From positions 1 to 64,000 of the forward strand of contig NZ_JAFFZS010000015.1 in the NCBI RefSeq assembly GCF_016921115.1: 64,000 nt of DNA. The letters run 5' to 3'. The position numbers and the translations under genes are program-made. Shown here one piece after another: positions 1-11,843 of this stretch. The notes beneath the pieces are model-generated. The model saw only the letters and a program-made list of their open reading frames with translations, made no database searches and was not told the origin of the DNA. Position 1 is the first letter of the stretch; every line of letters begins with the position of its first letter. The stretch is from Streptomyces actuosus. GTDB lineage: Bacteria; Actinomycetota; Actinomycetes; Streptomycetales; Streptomycetaceae.

Positions 1-134
1 CTTCCGGCTTCCGGCTTCCGGCTTCCGGCTTCCGGCTTCCGGCTTCCGGCTTCCGGCTTCCGGCTTCCGGCTTCCGGCTTCCGGCTTCCGGCTTCCGGCT
101 TCCGGCTTCCGGCTTCCGGCTTCCGGCTTCCGGC
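1..134. repeat. Heptanucleotide tandem repeat (CTTCCGG)n
   Basis: The window opens inside a perfect tandem array of the 7-base unit CTTCCGG, about 19 copies, ending three bases before the stop codon of the minus-strand SnoaL-like gene. The left end is cut by the window, so the full copy number is unknown. The unit length is not a multiple of three and no coding frame is supported. Read on the minus strand it would form the transcribed 3' region of the neighbouring gene. Such arrays vary by replication slippage, and copy number could also be an assembly artefact. Confidence 0.95.
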
Positions 135-137
135 GGA

Positions 138-536
138 TCACACCCAGAACTCGTTGGTCCTGTCGATGTCCGCGACGCACTCGTCGAGGTCGGTGATCTT
201 GTCGCCGACGATCCGGAAGACGATGCCTCCCATCTCGTCGATGTGCCGGTCACCGCGGTCGGCGGTGAAGTGGTGCACGGACACGGCGTGCCCGCGGCCG
301 TCGACGAAGACGTTGCGCAACTCGACCCGGAAGGTTCCACCCGTCTCCGAGTGAAGCCGGGCGTAGTACCCGCCGAGGATCGCGTCGGTCCCCTTGTGGT
401 CACCCGAGAGCGGGTGCGTTCCGGGCACGTGCTGTGCGCAGTCCCCGGTCATCATGTCGCGCAAGGTGTCCATGTCCCCGCGCTGGAATGCCTCGTAGCC
501 CTTGCGGACGAGCGCTGCGTGCGGGTGTTCAGCCAT
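138..536 (-). CDS. SnoaL-like / NTF2-fold protein
   Basis: A 132-residue protein with the compact alpha-plus-beta pattern of the SnoaL-like (NTF2) superfamily. An N-terminal helix carrying YEAFQRGD is followed by a central HPLSGDHKG segment and a strand-rich C-terminal half with FRVELRNVFVDG and VSVHHFTADR. Family members bind small hydrophobic ligands, act as cyclases or isomerases, or serve as polyketide-associated or stress proteins. Nothing here fixes a substrate. The ATG at 536 is preferred because the upstream extension has out-of-frame composition and an AAGGAGAGG ribosome-binding sequence lies about 11 bases upstream; a GTG four codons earlier is too close to that site. It is not obviously co-transcribed with holA, which ends about 110 bases upstream. 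The heptamer array begins right after its stop. Confidence 0.8.
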   Translation of the reverse strand: MAEHPHAALVRKGYEAFQRGDMDTLRDMMTGDCAQHVPGTHPLSGDHKGTDAILGGYYARLHSETGGTFRVELRNVFVDGRGHAVSVHHFTADRGDRHIDEMGGIVFRIVGDKITDLDECVADIDRTNEFWV

Positions 537-646
537 GGCGATCGCCACCTCTCCTTCGCTCGGCGATGAACGGCTGACACCTCCGATTCTCCTCGCGCCG
601 GACCGGGATGACGAGACGAGCCGGAACCCGCTCGGCACCGGGGCAC

Positions 647-1636
647 CTATCCGCGGCCCCGCGATCTTGCCGCCCGGGCGATGACGACGACCGCCTTCTC
701 CAGGGCGTACTCGGGGTCGTCGCCGCCGCCCTTGACCCCGGCGTCGGCCTCGGCGACGGCCCGCAGGGCGACGGCCACACCGTCCGGCGTCCATCCGCGC
801 ATCTGCTGCCGCACCCGGTCGATCTTCCACGGCGGCATGCCCAGCTCGCGGGCGAGGTCGGCGGGCCGCCCACCGCGGGCGGAGGACAGCTTCCCGATGG
901 CCCGCACACCCTGCGCGAGCGCACTGGTGATCAGCACGGGTGCGACGCCGGTCGCCAGGGACCAGCGAAGCGCCTCCAGCGCCTCCGCGGCCCGGCCCTC
1001 GACGGCCCGGTCGGCCACCGTGAAGCTGGAGGCCTCCGCCCGCCCGGTGTAGTACCGCCCGACGACCGCCTCGTCGACCGTGCCCTCCACGTCGGCGACC
1101 AGCTGGGAGACCGCCGACGCCAGCTCGCGCAGGTCGCTGCCGATGGCGTCGACGAGCGCCTGGCAGGCCTCGGGGGTCGCGGACCGCCCGGCGGCGCGGA
1201 ACTCCTGCCGCACGAAGGCCAGCCGGTCCGCCGGCTTGGTCATCTTCGGACAGGCCACCTCCCGCGCCCCCGCCTTGCGCGCGGCGTCCAGCAGGCCCTT
1301 GCCCTTGGCGCCGCCGGCGTGCAGCAGCACGAGCGTGATCTCCTCCGCGGGCGACGAGAGGTACGCCTTCACGTCCTTGATCGTGTCGGCGGACAGGTCC
1401 TGCGCGCTGCGGACGACGACCACCTTGCGCTCGGCGAACAGGGAGGGACTCGTCAACTCGGCGAGTGTCCCCGGCTGAAGCTGGTCCGGGGTCAGCTCGC
1501 GCACGTCCGTGTCGGCGTCGGCGGTCCTCGCGGCGGCCACCACCTCCTGCACGGCGCGGTCGAGCAGGAGGTCCTCCTGGCCCACGGCCAGCGTCACCGG
1601 GGCGAGAAGGTCGTCGTTCGCAGTCTTCCTGGGCAT
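647..1636 (-). CDS. holA: DNA polymerase III subunit delta
   Basis: A 329-residue HolA-family protein, the clamp-loader delta subunit that opens the beta sliding clamp at primed sites during replication. The N-terminal part (LAPVTLAVGQEDLLLDRAV) matches the start of the AAA-like domain, which lacks ATPase residues as expected for delta. The C-terminal half carries the collar helices, with ALRWSLATGVAPVLITSALAQ and MPPWKIDRVRQQMRGW. Length is normal for the family. The ATG at 1636 is chosen over one eight codons upstream because MPRKTANDD is the usual actinobacterial start as I remember it. Streptomyces genomes place holA next to the comEA/comEC genes, as here. Function is assigned from family resemblance with high confidence. 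Confidence 0.93.
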   Translation of the reverse strand: MPRKTANDDLLAPVTLAVGQEDLLLDRAVQEVVAAARTADADTDVRELTPDQLQPGTLAELTSPSLFAERKVVVVRSAQDLSADTIKDVKAYLSSPAEEITLVLLHAGGAKGKGLLDAARKAGAREVACPKMTKPADRLAFVRQEFRAAGRSATPEACQALVDAIGSDLRELASAVSQLVADVEGTVDEAVVGRYYTGRAEASSFTVADRAVEGRAAEALEALRWSLATGVAPVLITSALAQGVRAIGKLSSARGGRPADLARELGMPPWKIDRVRQQMRGWTPDGVAVALRAVAEADAGVKGGGDDPEYALEKAVVVIARAARSRGRG

Positions 1637-1982
1637 CGGGACAAGCATGGCACGCGCCACCGACAGCGCCTTGCGGCCGTCTGTCGCAGCGGCCGCGGCG
1701 GGTGGGCCCGGCGGCCCCGGGGCGCGGACCGAGCCGCCACGGCCGTGGAGCCGACCGGCCGTGGCGGGCCGACCGCAGGTGGGCCGGCTCAGGTGGGGCG
1801 GCTCAGGTGGGGCGGCTCAGGTGGCAGCGGCTGCCGACGGGCGGGGTAGACGGGCGGGGTAGACGGGCCACGGGTGAGGCGGCTGGTGGCGGGCGGGTGG
1901 GAACGGCCGCGGCTGGGGGCAGCTGCCGGCGGGCGGATGAGGCCGGCCGCGGGGTGCGGGTGGCTGCGGGCCGGGGCTCACC
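1637..1982. repeat. Gene-free spacer with short direct repeats
   Basis: No gene is supported in this 346-base spacer. It contains 2.9 copies of the 14-base unit CGGCTCAGGTGGGG at 1785–1824, followed by two copies of the 13-base unit GACGGGCGGGGTA at 1836–1861. The rest is low-complexity GC-rich sequence. Unlike a coding repeat, the unit lengths of 14 and 13 are not multiples of three. I see no convincing promoter. The spacer sits upstream of holA and downstream of the small minus-strand gene. Confidence 0.7.
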
Positions 1983-2228
1983 TCACGGCTCCTCGCGCCA
2001 CCCGTCCCACTCCCCCGCGAACGCGTCCAGCTCGCCCGGGTCGAGCCGTCCCTCCTCGTCCCGCAGCACGACGAGCCACTGCGCATCCTCCGCATCGTCC
2101 TCCCCGGCCAGCGCGTCCCGGACGACCAGCGGCTCCTCCCGTACCCCGAACCGCTCCGCGAGCGCCTCCACGGCCTCCTCCGCGGCATCGCGGTCGGGCA
2201 GCACCAGCACATGTCTCACATCACTCAC
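1983..2228 (-). CDS. Small acidic protein of unknown function
   Basis: An 81-residue acidic protein beginning SDVRHVLVLPDRDAAEE after a GTG start and ending WDGWREEP. It alternates predicted strands and helices (RHVLVLPDRD, AAEEAVEALAERF, EDAQWLVVLRDEE), as in a small ferredoxin-like fold, possibly a regulator of ribonuclease E inhibitor (RraB-like) type. No catalytic motif is visible, so I do not assign a function. The GTG at 2228 fits the codon use; an ATG six codons upstream (2246) is an alternative, because neither has a strong ribosome-binding site. The open frame further upstream has noncoding composition. It lies on the same strand as the downstream holA but is separated from it by a repeat-rich spacer. 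Confidence 0.6.
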   Translation of the reverse strand: MSDVRHVLVLPDRDAAEEAVEALAERFGVREEPLVVRDALAGEDDAEDAQWLVVLRDEEGRLDPGELDAFAGEWDGWREEP

Positions 2229-2493
2229 GCCGCCATTTTCCGGCATGCCCGGACCAGGGACTGCCGGGCGCCCACGGCACCTTCCGCCCGTCCGGCCCGA
2301 CCGGGTGCCGGACCCCGCCGTGCCGCAACCCCGTGCCGGTCCCGGCACCGCCGACGGGTTCGGCGTGGTCGCCGTACCCAACGCACCCGGCGGCCCCGGC
2401 ACATCCGGCCCAGTCGCCGGGCCCCGCATGCCGCCCTCCCGGTTCGGCAGGCCCGGCAGGCAGGCCGCGTGCCCGAGGCCCAGGGGCCCGGGA

Positions 2494-3342
2494 TCAGCCG
2501 TCGCCGTCGCGGTCCCGCACCTCCGGCACCCGGTCCAGCTCCATGCCGAAACGCTCCCGGTACACCGACAACACCTCCTCGTCTCCCTCCAGTTCCCGCG
2601 TCTCGCGCCCGCCGTCGGCGTCCGTCACCGTGAGCCGCCGCCCGCTGAGCGTGATCCGGCCCCCGTCCTCGGTGACGCGCGAGCACACCAGCGACTGCAG
2701 GAAGTGGGAGCGCGGGCTGGTGCTGTGCCACCAGGCGCCGGTCACGAAGTTCCCGAGCACCCGGGGCCGCAGCTCCAGGCGGTACTGGCGCGCGCCGTCC
2801 CGCAGGACGTCCAAGTCGCCTCCTCCGCCCGCCTGCTCGACCGCCCCGCCTCCGGCACCGGCCGCGTCCGGTGCCGACTCCGCGATGCGGAACACCCCGC
2901 CCGGGTCGAACTGGTCGCCCCGGTCGGCCAGTGCCAGCGGGTAGTGGCTGTGCGCCCCGAACCCGACGTCGGCCAGCCAGTCCCCGCCGTCCTGCGTCCG
3001 CACCCGCAGCGCGAGATGGTCGTACGGGACACCGAGCCGCCCGGCCTCCCCGTACACCCGCGCCGCGAGCAGCGCCACCTCGAAGCCCAGTGCGGAGAGC
3101 AACGCCCCGAACGCGCCGTTCAGTTCGTAGCAGAATCCGCCACGGCGGGCGGCCACCAGCTTGTCCACCAAGTGCTTGTCGTCCAGCACGATCTCCTCAC
3201 CGAGGTGGACCGACAGGTTCTCGAAGGGGACGGTGCGCAGGTGGCGCAGGTGCAGCGCGCGCAGTCCCTCACCGGTGGGCGGGACGGGGGTGTCCGCGGC
3301 ACCCAGGCGGCGGAGATAGGCGTCGACCTGTGCAGCATCCAT
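2494..3342 (-). CDS. Arylamine N-acetyltransferase family protein
   Basis: A 282-residue member of the NAT family, which moves an acetyl or other acyl group from coenzyme A to arylamines, hydrazines or, in actinomycetes, sometimes to polyketide intermediates as amide synthases. The Cys-His-Asp triad is complete: Cys71 in RRGGFCYELN, His109 in YDHLALRV and Asp125 in LADVGFG. The N-terminal helical segment (ALHLRHLRTVPFENLSVHLG) is also canonical, and length is normal (about 270–285). It lies only four bases downstream of the comEC stop, suggesting co-transcription or read-through. The local genes are housekeeping rather than biosynthetic, so an arylamine detoxification-type role is more likely than an antibiotic step, but substrate cannot be read from sequence. 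Confidence 0.9.
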   Translation of the reverse strand: MDAAQVDAYLRRLGAADTPVPPTGEGLRALHLRHLRTVPFENLSVHLGEEIVLDDKHLVDKLVAARRGGFCYELNGAFGALLSALGFEVALLAARVYGEAGRLGVPYDHLALRVRTQDGGDWLADVGFGAHSHYPLALADRGDQFDPGGVFRIAESAPDAAGAGGGAVEQAGGGGDLDVLRDGARQYRLELRPRVLGNFVTGAWWHSTSPRSHFLQSLVCSRVTEDGGRITLSGRRLTVTDADGGRETRELEGDEEVLSVYRERFGMELDRVPEVRDRDGDG

Positions 3343-3346
3343 GGCC

Positions 3347-5917
3347 TCAGTCTGCCGCCACCCGCAGCCCTCCGTCCGCCCCCGTGACCGCCAGCGTTCC
3401 GTCCCGGTCCGTGCGCAGCACCGCCGCCCCCAGGGCCCGCAGGGCCGCGACCGTGCCGGGCGCCGGGTGGCCGTAGGGGTTGTCCGCGCCGCACGAGATG
3501 AGGGCCAGCCGGGGTGCCACCAGGCGTATGAGGCCCGCGTCCTGGTAGGCCGAGCCGTGATGGGCCACTTTCAGCACGTCCACACGGCCCAGCAGCGCTG
3601 CCGCCGGCGACCTCAGCAGCGCGTGCTGGGACGGGGGTTCGAGGTCGCCCAGGAGCAGCATCCGCAGCCCGGCCGACCGCACGAGCAACGTGACGCTGGC
3701 ATCGTTCGGCCCTTCCGGCTCCACGGTGGCCGCCGGGCCGCCCGGCGGCCACAGCACCTGCCAGTCGACACCCGGGGCCCGCCGCAGCTCCCCCGCCGCG
3801 GCCCGGGTCAGCGGGATGTTCCGCCGCGCCGCCTCCCTCCTGACGAACCGCACCTGGTACGGGGGCTCATCGAACCCCGTCGTCTCGATCGCACCGACCT
3901 GCCGCCCGCGCAGCACACCGGGGAGCCCGGCCACGTGGTCGGCGTGGAAGTGGGTCAGCACGACGAGCGGGATCCGGGTGACGCCCAGCCGACGCAGGCA
4001 GCGGTCGACGCGGCGGGGCTCGGGACCGGCGTCCACGACCACTCCCGTGTGCGCGCCGGCCGCGAGCACGACCGCGTCTCCCTGCCCCACGTCGCACATC
4101 ACCAGCCGCCAGCCGGGCGGCGGCCAGCCCGTGACCACCCGGGTCAGCGGGGGCGGCTGCACCACGGCGAGCAGGAGCAGCACGCCGCAGGCACCGCAGA
4201 GCCAGGGGCGGCCGGGCAGCAGCCGGCGTCCGACGAGAACGAGCGCCACGGTGACGAGGGCGAGCAGCAGGGCGCCGGTCCAGCCGCCTGGCCAGTCCAC
4301 GGCCCCACCGGGCAGCGCGGCGCCGGTCCGGGCGATCCCGGCGATCCACCCGGCGGGCCAGCCCGCGCACCAGGCGAGCCCCTCGGCCACCGGCATCGCC
4401 ACCGGCGCGCACGCCAACGCGGCGAAGCCGAGCACCGTGGCCGGCGCGATCGCGACCTCCGCGAGCAGGTTGCAGGGCACCGCGACGAGGCTGACCCGCG
4501 CGGACAGCACCGCGACGACGGGGGCGCACACGGCCTGGGCCGCCCCTGCCGCGGCCAGTGCCTCAGCCGTCCGGGCAGGGACCCCGCGCCGCCGCAGGGC
4601 GGCGCTCCAGTACGGTGCCAGCGTGAGCAGGGCACCCGTGGCCAGCACGGACAGCAGGAAGCCGTAACTGCGGGCCAGCCAGGGGTCGTACAGCACCAGC
4701 AGGAGCACCGCCGTCGCCAGCGCCGGGAGGAGCGACCTGCGGCGCCCCGTGGCCAGTGCGAGCAGCGCGACGCCCGCGCAGGCCGCCGCCCGCAGCACAC
4801 TCGGGTCGGGCCGGCACACGAGCACGAACGCCAGCGTGAGCATCCCGCCGAGCAGCGCCGTCGCGCGCAGTGTGAGGCCCATGCGGGGCGCTGCGCCGCG
4901 GCGCTCGGCACGCTGGGCGAGCCCGGGCGGCCCCAGCAGCAGGGCGAGGACGACGGTGAGGTTGCTCCCGGAGACGGCGAGGACGTGTGCGAGGTCGGTC
5001 TCGCGGAAGGCGTCGGCGAGCTCCGGGGCGATGCGGGCGGTGTCCCCCACGACCAGCCCGGGCAGCAGTGCCCGGGCATCCGCCGGCAGCCCGTCGGTCG
5101 CCTCCCGCAGCCCGGCCCGCAGCCGCCCCGCGAGCCGCTGCGGTCCCGACGGCTGCCCCACCACGAGCGGTGGTGCGGCGCCCCGGACCCGCAGCACGGC
5201 CGCGATCCGGTCACCGGTCACGGCGGGCGGTGCCAGCCGTCCGGTCACCCGCACCCGCGTCGTCGGCAGCAGCCGCAGCCATCGCGAGCGGTCCGGCGCG
5301 CCGTCCGTCTCCTGGGCACGGCCTCCTCGGGCCGGGACGATCACCAGCACCGGGGTCCTGGTCGCCACGGGCGCCCCGGCGCCGTGCTCGATGCCGCGCA
5401 CCTCCGCCTCCAGCACCACCGAGGGCGGGGCCGCACGGTCGCCCGTGACCCGGGGGCGGGTGAGCCGGGGGTCGGACACGACCTCCACGTCGGCGGTCAC
5501 GGTGGCGTAGCGGCGGGCCAGCTCCGGCAGAGGTCCCCGGCTCAGGTCCGCCCCGTGCAGCCCGGCCGAGGCGGCAGCCGCGGCGGCGCAGAGCAGCGCG
5601 GCGGCGGCCGTGGCGCGCGGCCATCCGCTCCGCCCCGGCCCGGGAGGGCCTGCGGGCCGGCGCCGCCGGGCCGCCAGCAGCAGGGCGGCGGCGAGGCAGG
5701 CGACGACGGCAGCGGTGACCGCGGCCTGCGGGGCGTTCAGCGCGAGGGCCGCCGCGGCCCAGGCGGCCAGTGCCGGAGGCACCAGTCTGAGGTCCGCCGG
5801 CGCCTCCTGCCGCGGGTGGGCCGCGCCGAGGCGGCTGCCGGAGGCGCGGTGCACGTCGTGCCGCCGGGCGGGCGGTGCCGAGGCGGTGCGGGCGGTGCCG
5901 TCCTCGCTCCGGCTCAC
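3347..5917 (-). CDS. comEC: ComEC/Rec2-family DNA uptake channel
   Basis: An 856-residue integral membrane protein of the ComEC family, which carries single-stranded DNA across the cytoplasmic membrane in competent bacteria. An N-terminal membrane pair and DUF4131-like region is followed by the competence core (roughly residues 240–500, with HVLAVSGSNLTVV) and a C-terminal metallo-beta-lactamase domain containing DVGQGDAVVL and the metal-binding THFHADHVAG. The domain set is complete, not a remnant. The GTG start overlaps the comEA stop as GTGA, so the two are translationally coupled. Streptomyces are not known to be naturally competent, and the role there is uncertain; DNA import, export or a nuclease-like function are possible. 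Confidence 0.92.
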   Translation of the reverse strand: MSRSEDGTARTASAPPARRHDVHRASGSRLGAAHPRQEAPADLRLVPPALAAWAAAALALNAPQAAVTAAVVACLAAALLLAARRRRPAGPPGPGRSGWPRATAAAALLCAAAAAASAGLHGADLSRGPLPELARRYATVTADVEVVSDPRLTRPRVTGDRAAPPSVVLEAEVRGIEHGAGAPVATRTPVLVIVPARGGRAQETDGAPDRSRWLRLLPTTRVRVTGRLAPPAVTGDRIAAVLRVRGAAPPLVVGQPSGPQRLAGRLRAGLREATDGLPADARALLPGLVVGDTARIAPELADAFRETDLAHVLAVSGSNLTVVLALLLGPPGLAQRAERRGAAPRMGLTLRATALLGGMLTLAFVLVCRPDPSVLRAAACAGVALLALATGRRRSLLPALATAVLLLVLYDPWLARSYGFLLSVLATGALLTLAPYWSAALRRRGVPARTAEALAAAGAAQAVCAPVVAVLSARVSLVAVPCNLLAEVAIAPATVLGFAALACAPVAMPVAEGLAWCAGWPAGWIAGIARTGAALPGGAVDWPGGWTGALLLALVTVALVLVGRRLLPGRPWLCGACGVLLLLAVVQPPPLTRVVTGWPPPGWRLVMCDVGQGDAVVLAAGAHTGVVVDAGPEPRRVDRCLRRLGVTRIPLVVLTHFHADHVAGLPGVLRGRQVGAIETTGFDEPPYQVRFVRREAARRNIPLTRAAAGELRRAPGVDWQVLWPPGGPAATVEPEGPNDASVTLLVRSAGLRMLLLGDLEPPSQHALLRSPAAALLGRVDVLKVAHHGSAYQDAGLIRLVAPRLALISCGADNPYGHPAPGTVAALRALGAAVLRTDRDGTLAVTGADGGLRVAAD

Positions 5918-7050
5918 GGCCGCACCAGGTTCCGCAGATCGGCGAAGCGGCGCTCGCCGATGCCGTTGACCTCGCGCAGTTCGTCCACCGAGCGGAATCC
6001 GCCGTGCCGGGTGCGGTAGTCCACGATGTGCCGCGCCAGCACGGGGCCCACGCCCGGCAGCGTGTCGAGTTGGTCCAGGGTGGCGGTGTTGAGCGAGACG
6101 GGGGCCACGGGCACCGCACCGGGCGCCATGGGGCCACCCGGTGCGGTGCCCGCGCCCGTCACGGTCACCGGGGCCGTCGCGCCGACGATCACCTGCTCCC
6201 CGTCGGCAAGGAAGCGGGCCCGGTTCAGGCCCGTGAGGTCGGTGCCCGGACGCGCCCCGCCCGCGGCGTCGAGCGCGTCGGCCACCCGGGAGCCGGCCGG
6301 CAGGCGGTGGATCCCGGGGCGGCGGACCTTGCCGCCGACGTCCACGACGATCTCCGCGCCGGGCGCGGCGCCCGGCGCGCCGCTGTCCGCGCCGCCGGGC
6401 CGTGCCGCCCCTCCGCCGGAACCGAAGGCGGGTTCCGGACCGGTCCCGGCCGCGGTGCCCGCGGGAGCGCTCGCGTCACCGGTCCGCTCCATGCCGTGGG
6501 GAGCCGCCGCCCGGACCACCTCCGGGGCCCGCACGGGCCTGGTCCGCCCGCCCCAGAAGTGCTGTGCCGCGAAGGCGACGGCGACGACGAGCAGCACGGC
6601 GAGCGCGATCACGCTTCTGCGTTCCAGTCCGCACCGTGTCTGGACCCAGACCGGCATCCGCTCGCGCAGCGCCATCCCGGCACGCGCCCACCACGCTGCC
6701 CCGGCGGGCGCGGCCGCGACGGCGGCGTCCGTGCCGGCGTCGGGGTCCGCCGGCGCGGGAGGCCCCGGGTCGCCGGTCCCGGCGGTCCGCGGACCGCCCG
6801 GAGGCGGTCCCGCGCCCGACTCGTCTCCGGGGCGGGCGCGTTGGTGCTCCTCGCCGGCGTGTCGCCGCTCCTCCTTGCTGTGCGGGGTGAGGAGGAGCGC
6901 CTCCGCGCGCCGCTTGAGGTCCTCGGCCGGCGCGCGGCGCTGCCGGGTGTGCCCGCGGCCCCGCGGGCGGCGGTGGTGGACGCGGCGGTCGGAGCCTGGC
7001 TCGCGGCCCGGTCCACTGGTGGCGGTGTGCGAACGTGATCGAAGTGCCAT
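5914..7050 (-). CDS. comEA: ComEA-like DNA-binding membrane protein
   Basis: A protein of about 378 residues with a basic N-terminal tail, one membrane segment (RSVIALAVLLVVAVAFAAQ), a Gly/Ala/Pro-rich linker, an SLBB-type domain (IVVDVGGKVRRPGIHRLPAG) and C-terminal tandem helix-hairpin-helix motifs (LNTATLDQLDTLPGVGPVLA and NGIGERRFADL). ComEA proteins are anchored outside the membrane, bind incoming double-stranded DNA and hand it to ComEC. The overlap with comEC supports joint action. The long N-terminal charged region is longer than in Bacillus ComEA, as is usual for actinobacteria. The start is uncertain: ATG at 7050 is chosen, ATG at 7068 is possible, and neither has a strong ribosome-binding site. 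Confidence 0.88.
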   Translation of the reverse strand: MALRSRSHTATSGPGREPGSDRRVHHRRPRGRGHTRQRRAPAEDLKRRAEALLLTPHSKEERRHAGEEHQRARPGDESGAGPPPGGPRTAGTGDPGPPAPADPDAGTDAAVAAAPAGAAWWARAGMALRERMPVWVQTRCGLERRSVIALAVLLVVAVAFAAQHFWGGRTRPVRAPEVVRAAAPHGMERTGDASAPAGTAAGTGPEPAFGSGGGAARPGGADSGAPGAAPGAEIVVDVGGKVRRPGIHRLPAGSRVADALDAAGGARPGTDLTGLNRARFLADGEQVIVGATAPVTVTGAGTAPGGPMAPGAVPVAPVSLNTATLDQLDTLPGVGPVLARHIVDYRTRHGGFRSVDELREVNGIGERRFADLRNLVRP

Positions 7051-7196
7051 GCCCCGAGAATGGGGCACGGCCGGACATCGCGATGATCTTGCTCAGTTTC
7101 CGGGGACGAGGGCCCGATTGTGGACAACTCCGCCACCCGCACGAGTGATGCGTCGTACGGGCCGCCTCCCGGGGACGCCCCCGGTGGAGCGCACGT

Positions 7197-8042
7197 TCAC
7201 CGCGAGGAGACCACGACCCCCAGCAGTCCCGGCCCCGTGTGCGCCCCGATCACCGCGCCGACCTCGCTCACGTGCAGGTCGGCCAGGCCCGGCACCCGCT
7301 CGCGCAGCCGGTCCGCCAGGGCCGTGGCCCGGTCGGGGGCGGAGAGGTGGTGGACGGCGATGTCGACGGGGGCGCCGCCGGCGCGGTCGGCCACCAGCTC
7401 CTCCAGCCGTGCGATCGCCTTCGACGCCGTGCGGACCTTCTCCAGCGGCTCGATCCGGCCCTTCTCCAGCTGCAGCAGCGGCTTCACCGCGAGGGCCGAG
7501 CCGAGCAGCGCCTGGGCCGCGCCGATCCGGCCGCCGCGGCGCAGGTAGTCGAGAGTGTCGACGTAGAAGTAGGCGAAGGTGCCGGCGGCGCGCTTCTCCG
7601 CGGCCGTGACGGCCTCGTCCAGCGTGCCGCCGGTCTCCGCCGCCTCGGCCGCGGCCAGCGCGCAGAAGCCGAGGGCCATGGCGATCATCCCGGTGTCGAC
7701 GACCCGCACCGGCACCGGTGCCTCCCGGGCGGCGGCGACCGCCGCGTCGTAGGTGCCGGACAGCTCGGCCGACAGGTGCAGGGAGACGATGCCGGCGGCC
7801 CCCGTCTCGGCGACCTTGCGGTAGGTCTCCGCGAACAGCTGGGGGCTGGGCCGCGAGGTGGTGACGGGGCGTCGCTTCTGCAGCGCCTGGGCCAGGGAGC
7901 GGGTCGAGATCTCGGTGCCCTCTTCCAGTGCCCGGTCGCCGAGAACGACGGTCAGGGGCACCGCGGTGATGCCGTGGCGCTCCATCGTCCGCGGCGGCAG
8001 GTAGGCCGTTGAATCGGTGACGATCGCGACATGGCGGGACAT
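7197..8042 (-). CDS. DegV family fatty-acid-binding protein
   Basis: A 281-residue DegV-family protein. The family binds a fatty acid in a cleft between two alpha/beta domains and, in Gram-positive bacteria, supplies fatty acids to the FakA kinase for exogenous lipid incorporation. Diagnostic segments are the N-terminal VAIVTDSTAYLPP, TSRPSPQLF, the central SLHLSAELSGTYDAA, and YLRRGGRIGAAQALLGSALAVKPLL. Length is normal. It lies between the competence genes and a membrane-anchored coiled-coil protein, without tight coupling to either. No fakA-like gene is visible in this window, so its partner kinase must lie elsewhere or be absent. Family assignment is firm; cellular role is inferred from the family. 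Confidence 0.92.
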   Translation of the reverse strand: MSRHVAIVTDSTAYLPPRTMERHGITAVPLTVVLGDRALEEGTEISTRSLAQALQKRRPVTTSRPSPQLFAETYRKVAETGAAGIVSLHLSAELSGTYDAAVAAAREAPVPVRVVDTGMIAMALGFCALAAAEAAETGGTLDEAVTAAEKRAAGTFAYFYVDTLDYLRRGGRIGAAQALLGSALAVKPLLQLEKGRIEPLEKVRTASKAIARLEELVADRAGGAPVDIAVHHLSAPDRATALADRLRERVPGLADLHVSEVGAVIGAHTGPGLLGVVVSSR

Positions 8043-8114
8043 GAGCTGGAGATTACCTGTCGTACCGCTCGTGCGGCAGCCCGACCCCGCTCACCCGGGA
8101 CAGGTGTGGCCGGA

Positions 8115-8777
8115 TCACGATGTGCTCTCGGGGCGGGGCTTCTTCTGCCAGGAGTACGTCGTGCGAGGGGTCGGCGGGGTGACGGCGGGGCGGGCCGCTT
8201 CCCCGGGCAGCGGGGAGGACGGGGGCGGCTCCGGGGCCGTCCAGTGGCGCAGTGCGCCGGCCTCCACGTCGATCTGGGCGCTCAGGGAGTCGAGGTCGTC
8301 GTCGGCGAAGCGGCGGGCGCGGTCGCGTGCCGCCCAGCGCAGCGAGTCCGCGGACCGCGTGATGCGTTCGGTGCGCTCGCGCAGGGCGGGCAGCAGCCGG
8401 GCGAGCGCCACGCGGTCCGGTTCCGCCTCCAGGCGCTTGAGTTCGTCGTCGAGTTCACGCCCGTGCAGGCTGAGCCGCTCGAACAGGCCGACGGACTCCT
8501 TGAGGGACTCGTCGCCGCTCACGCCCGCGTGCAGCGCGTCCTGGGTGGCGCGCATCGATGTGCGCAGGGTGAGGCGGAGCTGCGCGATCTCGCCCGCGGG
8601 CCCGGGCTGGGTGAGCGACTTGGCGCGCAGGGTGTGGTCCTCGACGGTGCGGCGGGCCTGAGTGAGGGTGCGGTCCACTCCGCGCCTGGCGGCACCGATC
8701 GCCTTCACCGTGACGTACGCGCCGAGGCCCACGAACAGTACGAAGAGCAGGGCGAAGACGGCGACAACTACTTCCAC
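8115..8777 (-). CDS. Membrane-anchored helical protein, unknown function
   Basis: A 220-residue protein starting at GTG (8777), seven bases after a strong GGAGGAG site. Residues 3–25 form one hydrophobic segment (VVVAVFALLFVLFVGLGAYV) with a short N-terminus, a signal-anchor arrangement. The rest is almost entirely charged helix rich in Arg, Glu and Leu (RLTLRTSMRATQDALHAG, ERLSLHGRELDDELKRLEAE, ARLLPALRERTERITRSADS), probably coiled coil. It ends in a Pro-rich tail. This resembles conserved Streptomyces membrane proteins of unknown role. A 20-bp perfect hairpin separates it from leuS upstream, so it is likely transcribed separately. The longer upstream frame has noncoding composition. Confidence 0.75.
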   Translation of the reverse strand: MEVVVAVFALLFVLFVGLGAYVTVKAIGAARRGVDRTLTQARRTVEDHTLRAKSLTQPGPAGEIAQLRLTLRTSMRATQDALHAGVSGDESLKESVGLFERLSLHGRELDDELKRLEAEPDRVALARLLPALRERTERITRSADSLRWAARDRARRFADDDLDSLSAQIDVEAGALRHWTAPEPPPSSPLPGEAARPAVTPPTPRTTYSWQKKPRPESTS

Positions 8778-8833
8778 GGCACTCCTCCTCCGGCCCGCGG
8801 CACCCGCCGCGCCGCTCTTCCACGGTAAACGCA

Positions 8834-8877
8834 ACGGGCAGGTTCGGGGTTCCACCGGGAACCCCGAACCTGCCCGT
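8834..8877 (-). terminator. Strong hairpin terminator after leuS
   Basis: A perfect 20-base-pair inverted repeat (arms 8834–8853 and 8858–8877) with a four-base loop lies 41 bases beyond the leuS stop codon. There is no long T-run, which is usual for Streptomyces terminators. The symmetry means it could stop transcription from either side, but only leuS approaches it in the minus direction. Confidence 0.85.
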
Positions 8878-8918
8878 AGGGGACTACCCCGAGCGGGACA
8901 CCGGCCCGCCCCGGCGGC

Positions 8919-11792
<2,874 letters not shown>

Positions 11793-11843
11793 GATCCTCT
11801 AAGCTCCATCGATCGTCTCTGCCTGCGCTTCACCCAAGAAACG

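Noticed and set aside
3347..7050. Competence pair as evidence of recent acquisition
   Set aside because: comEA/comEC are standard in Streptomyces chromosomes at this place and composition matches the neighbours.
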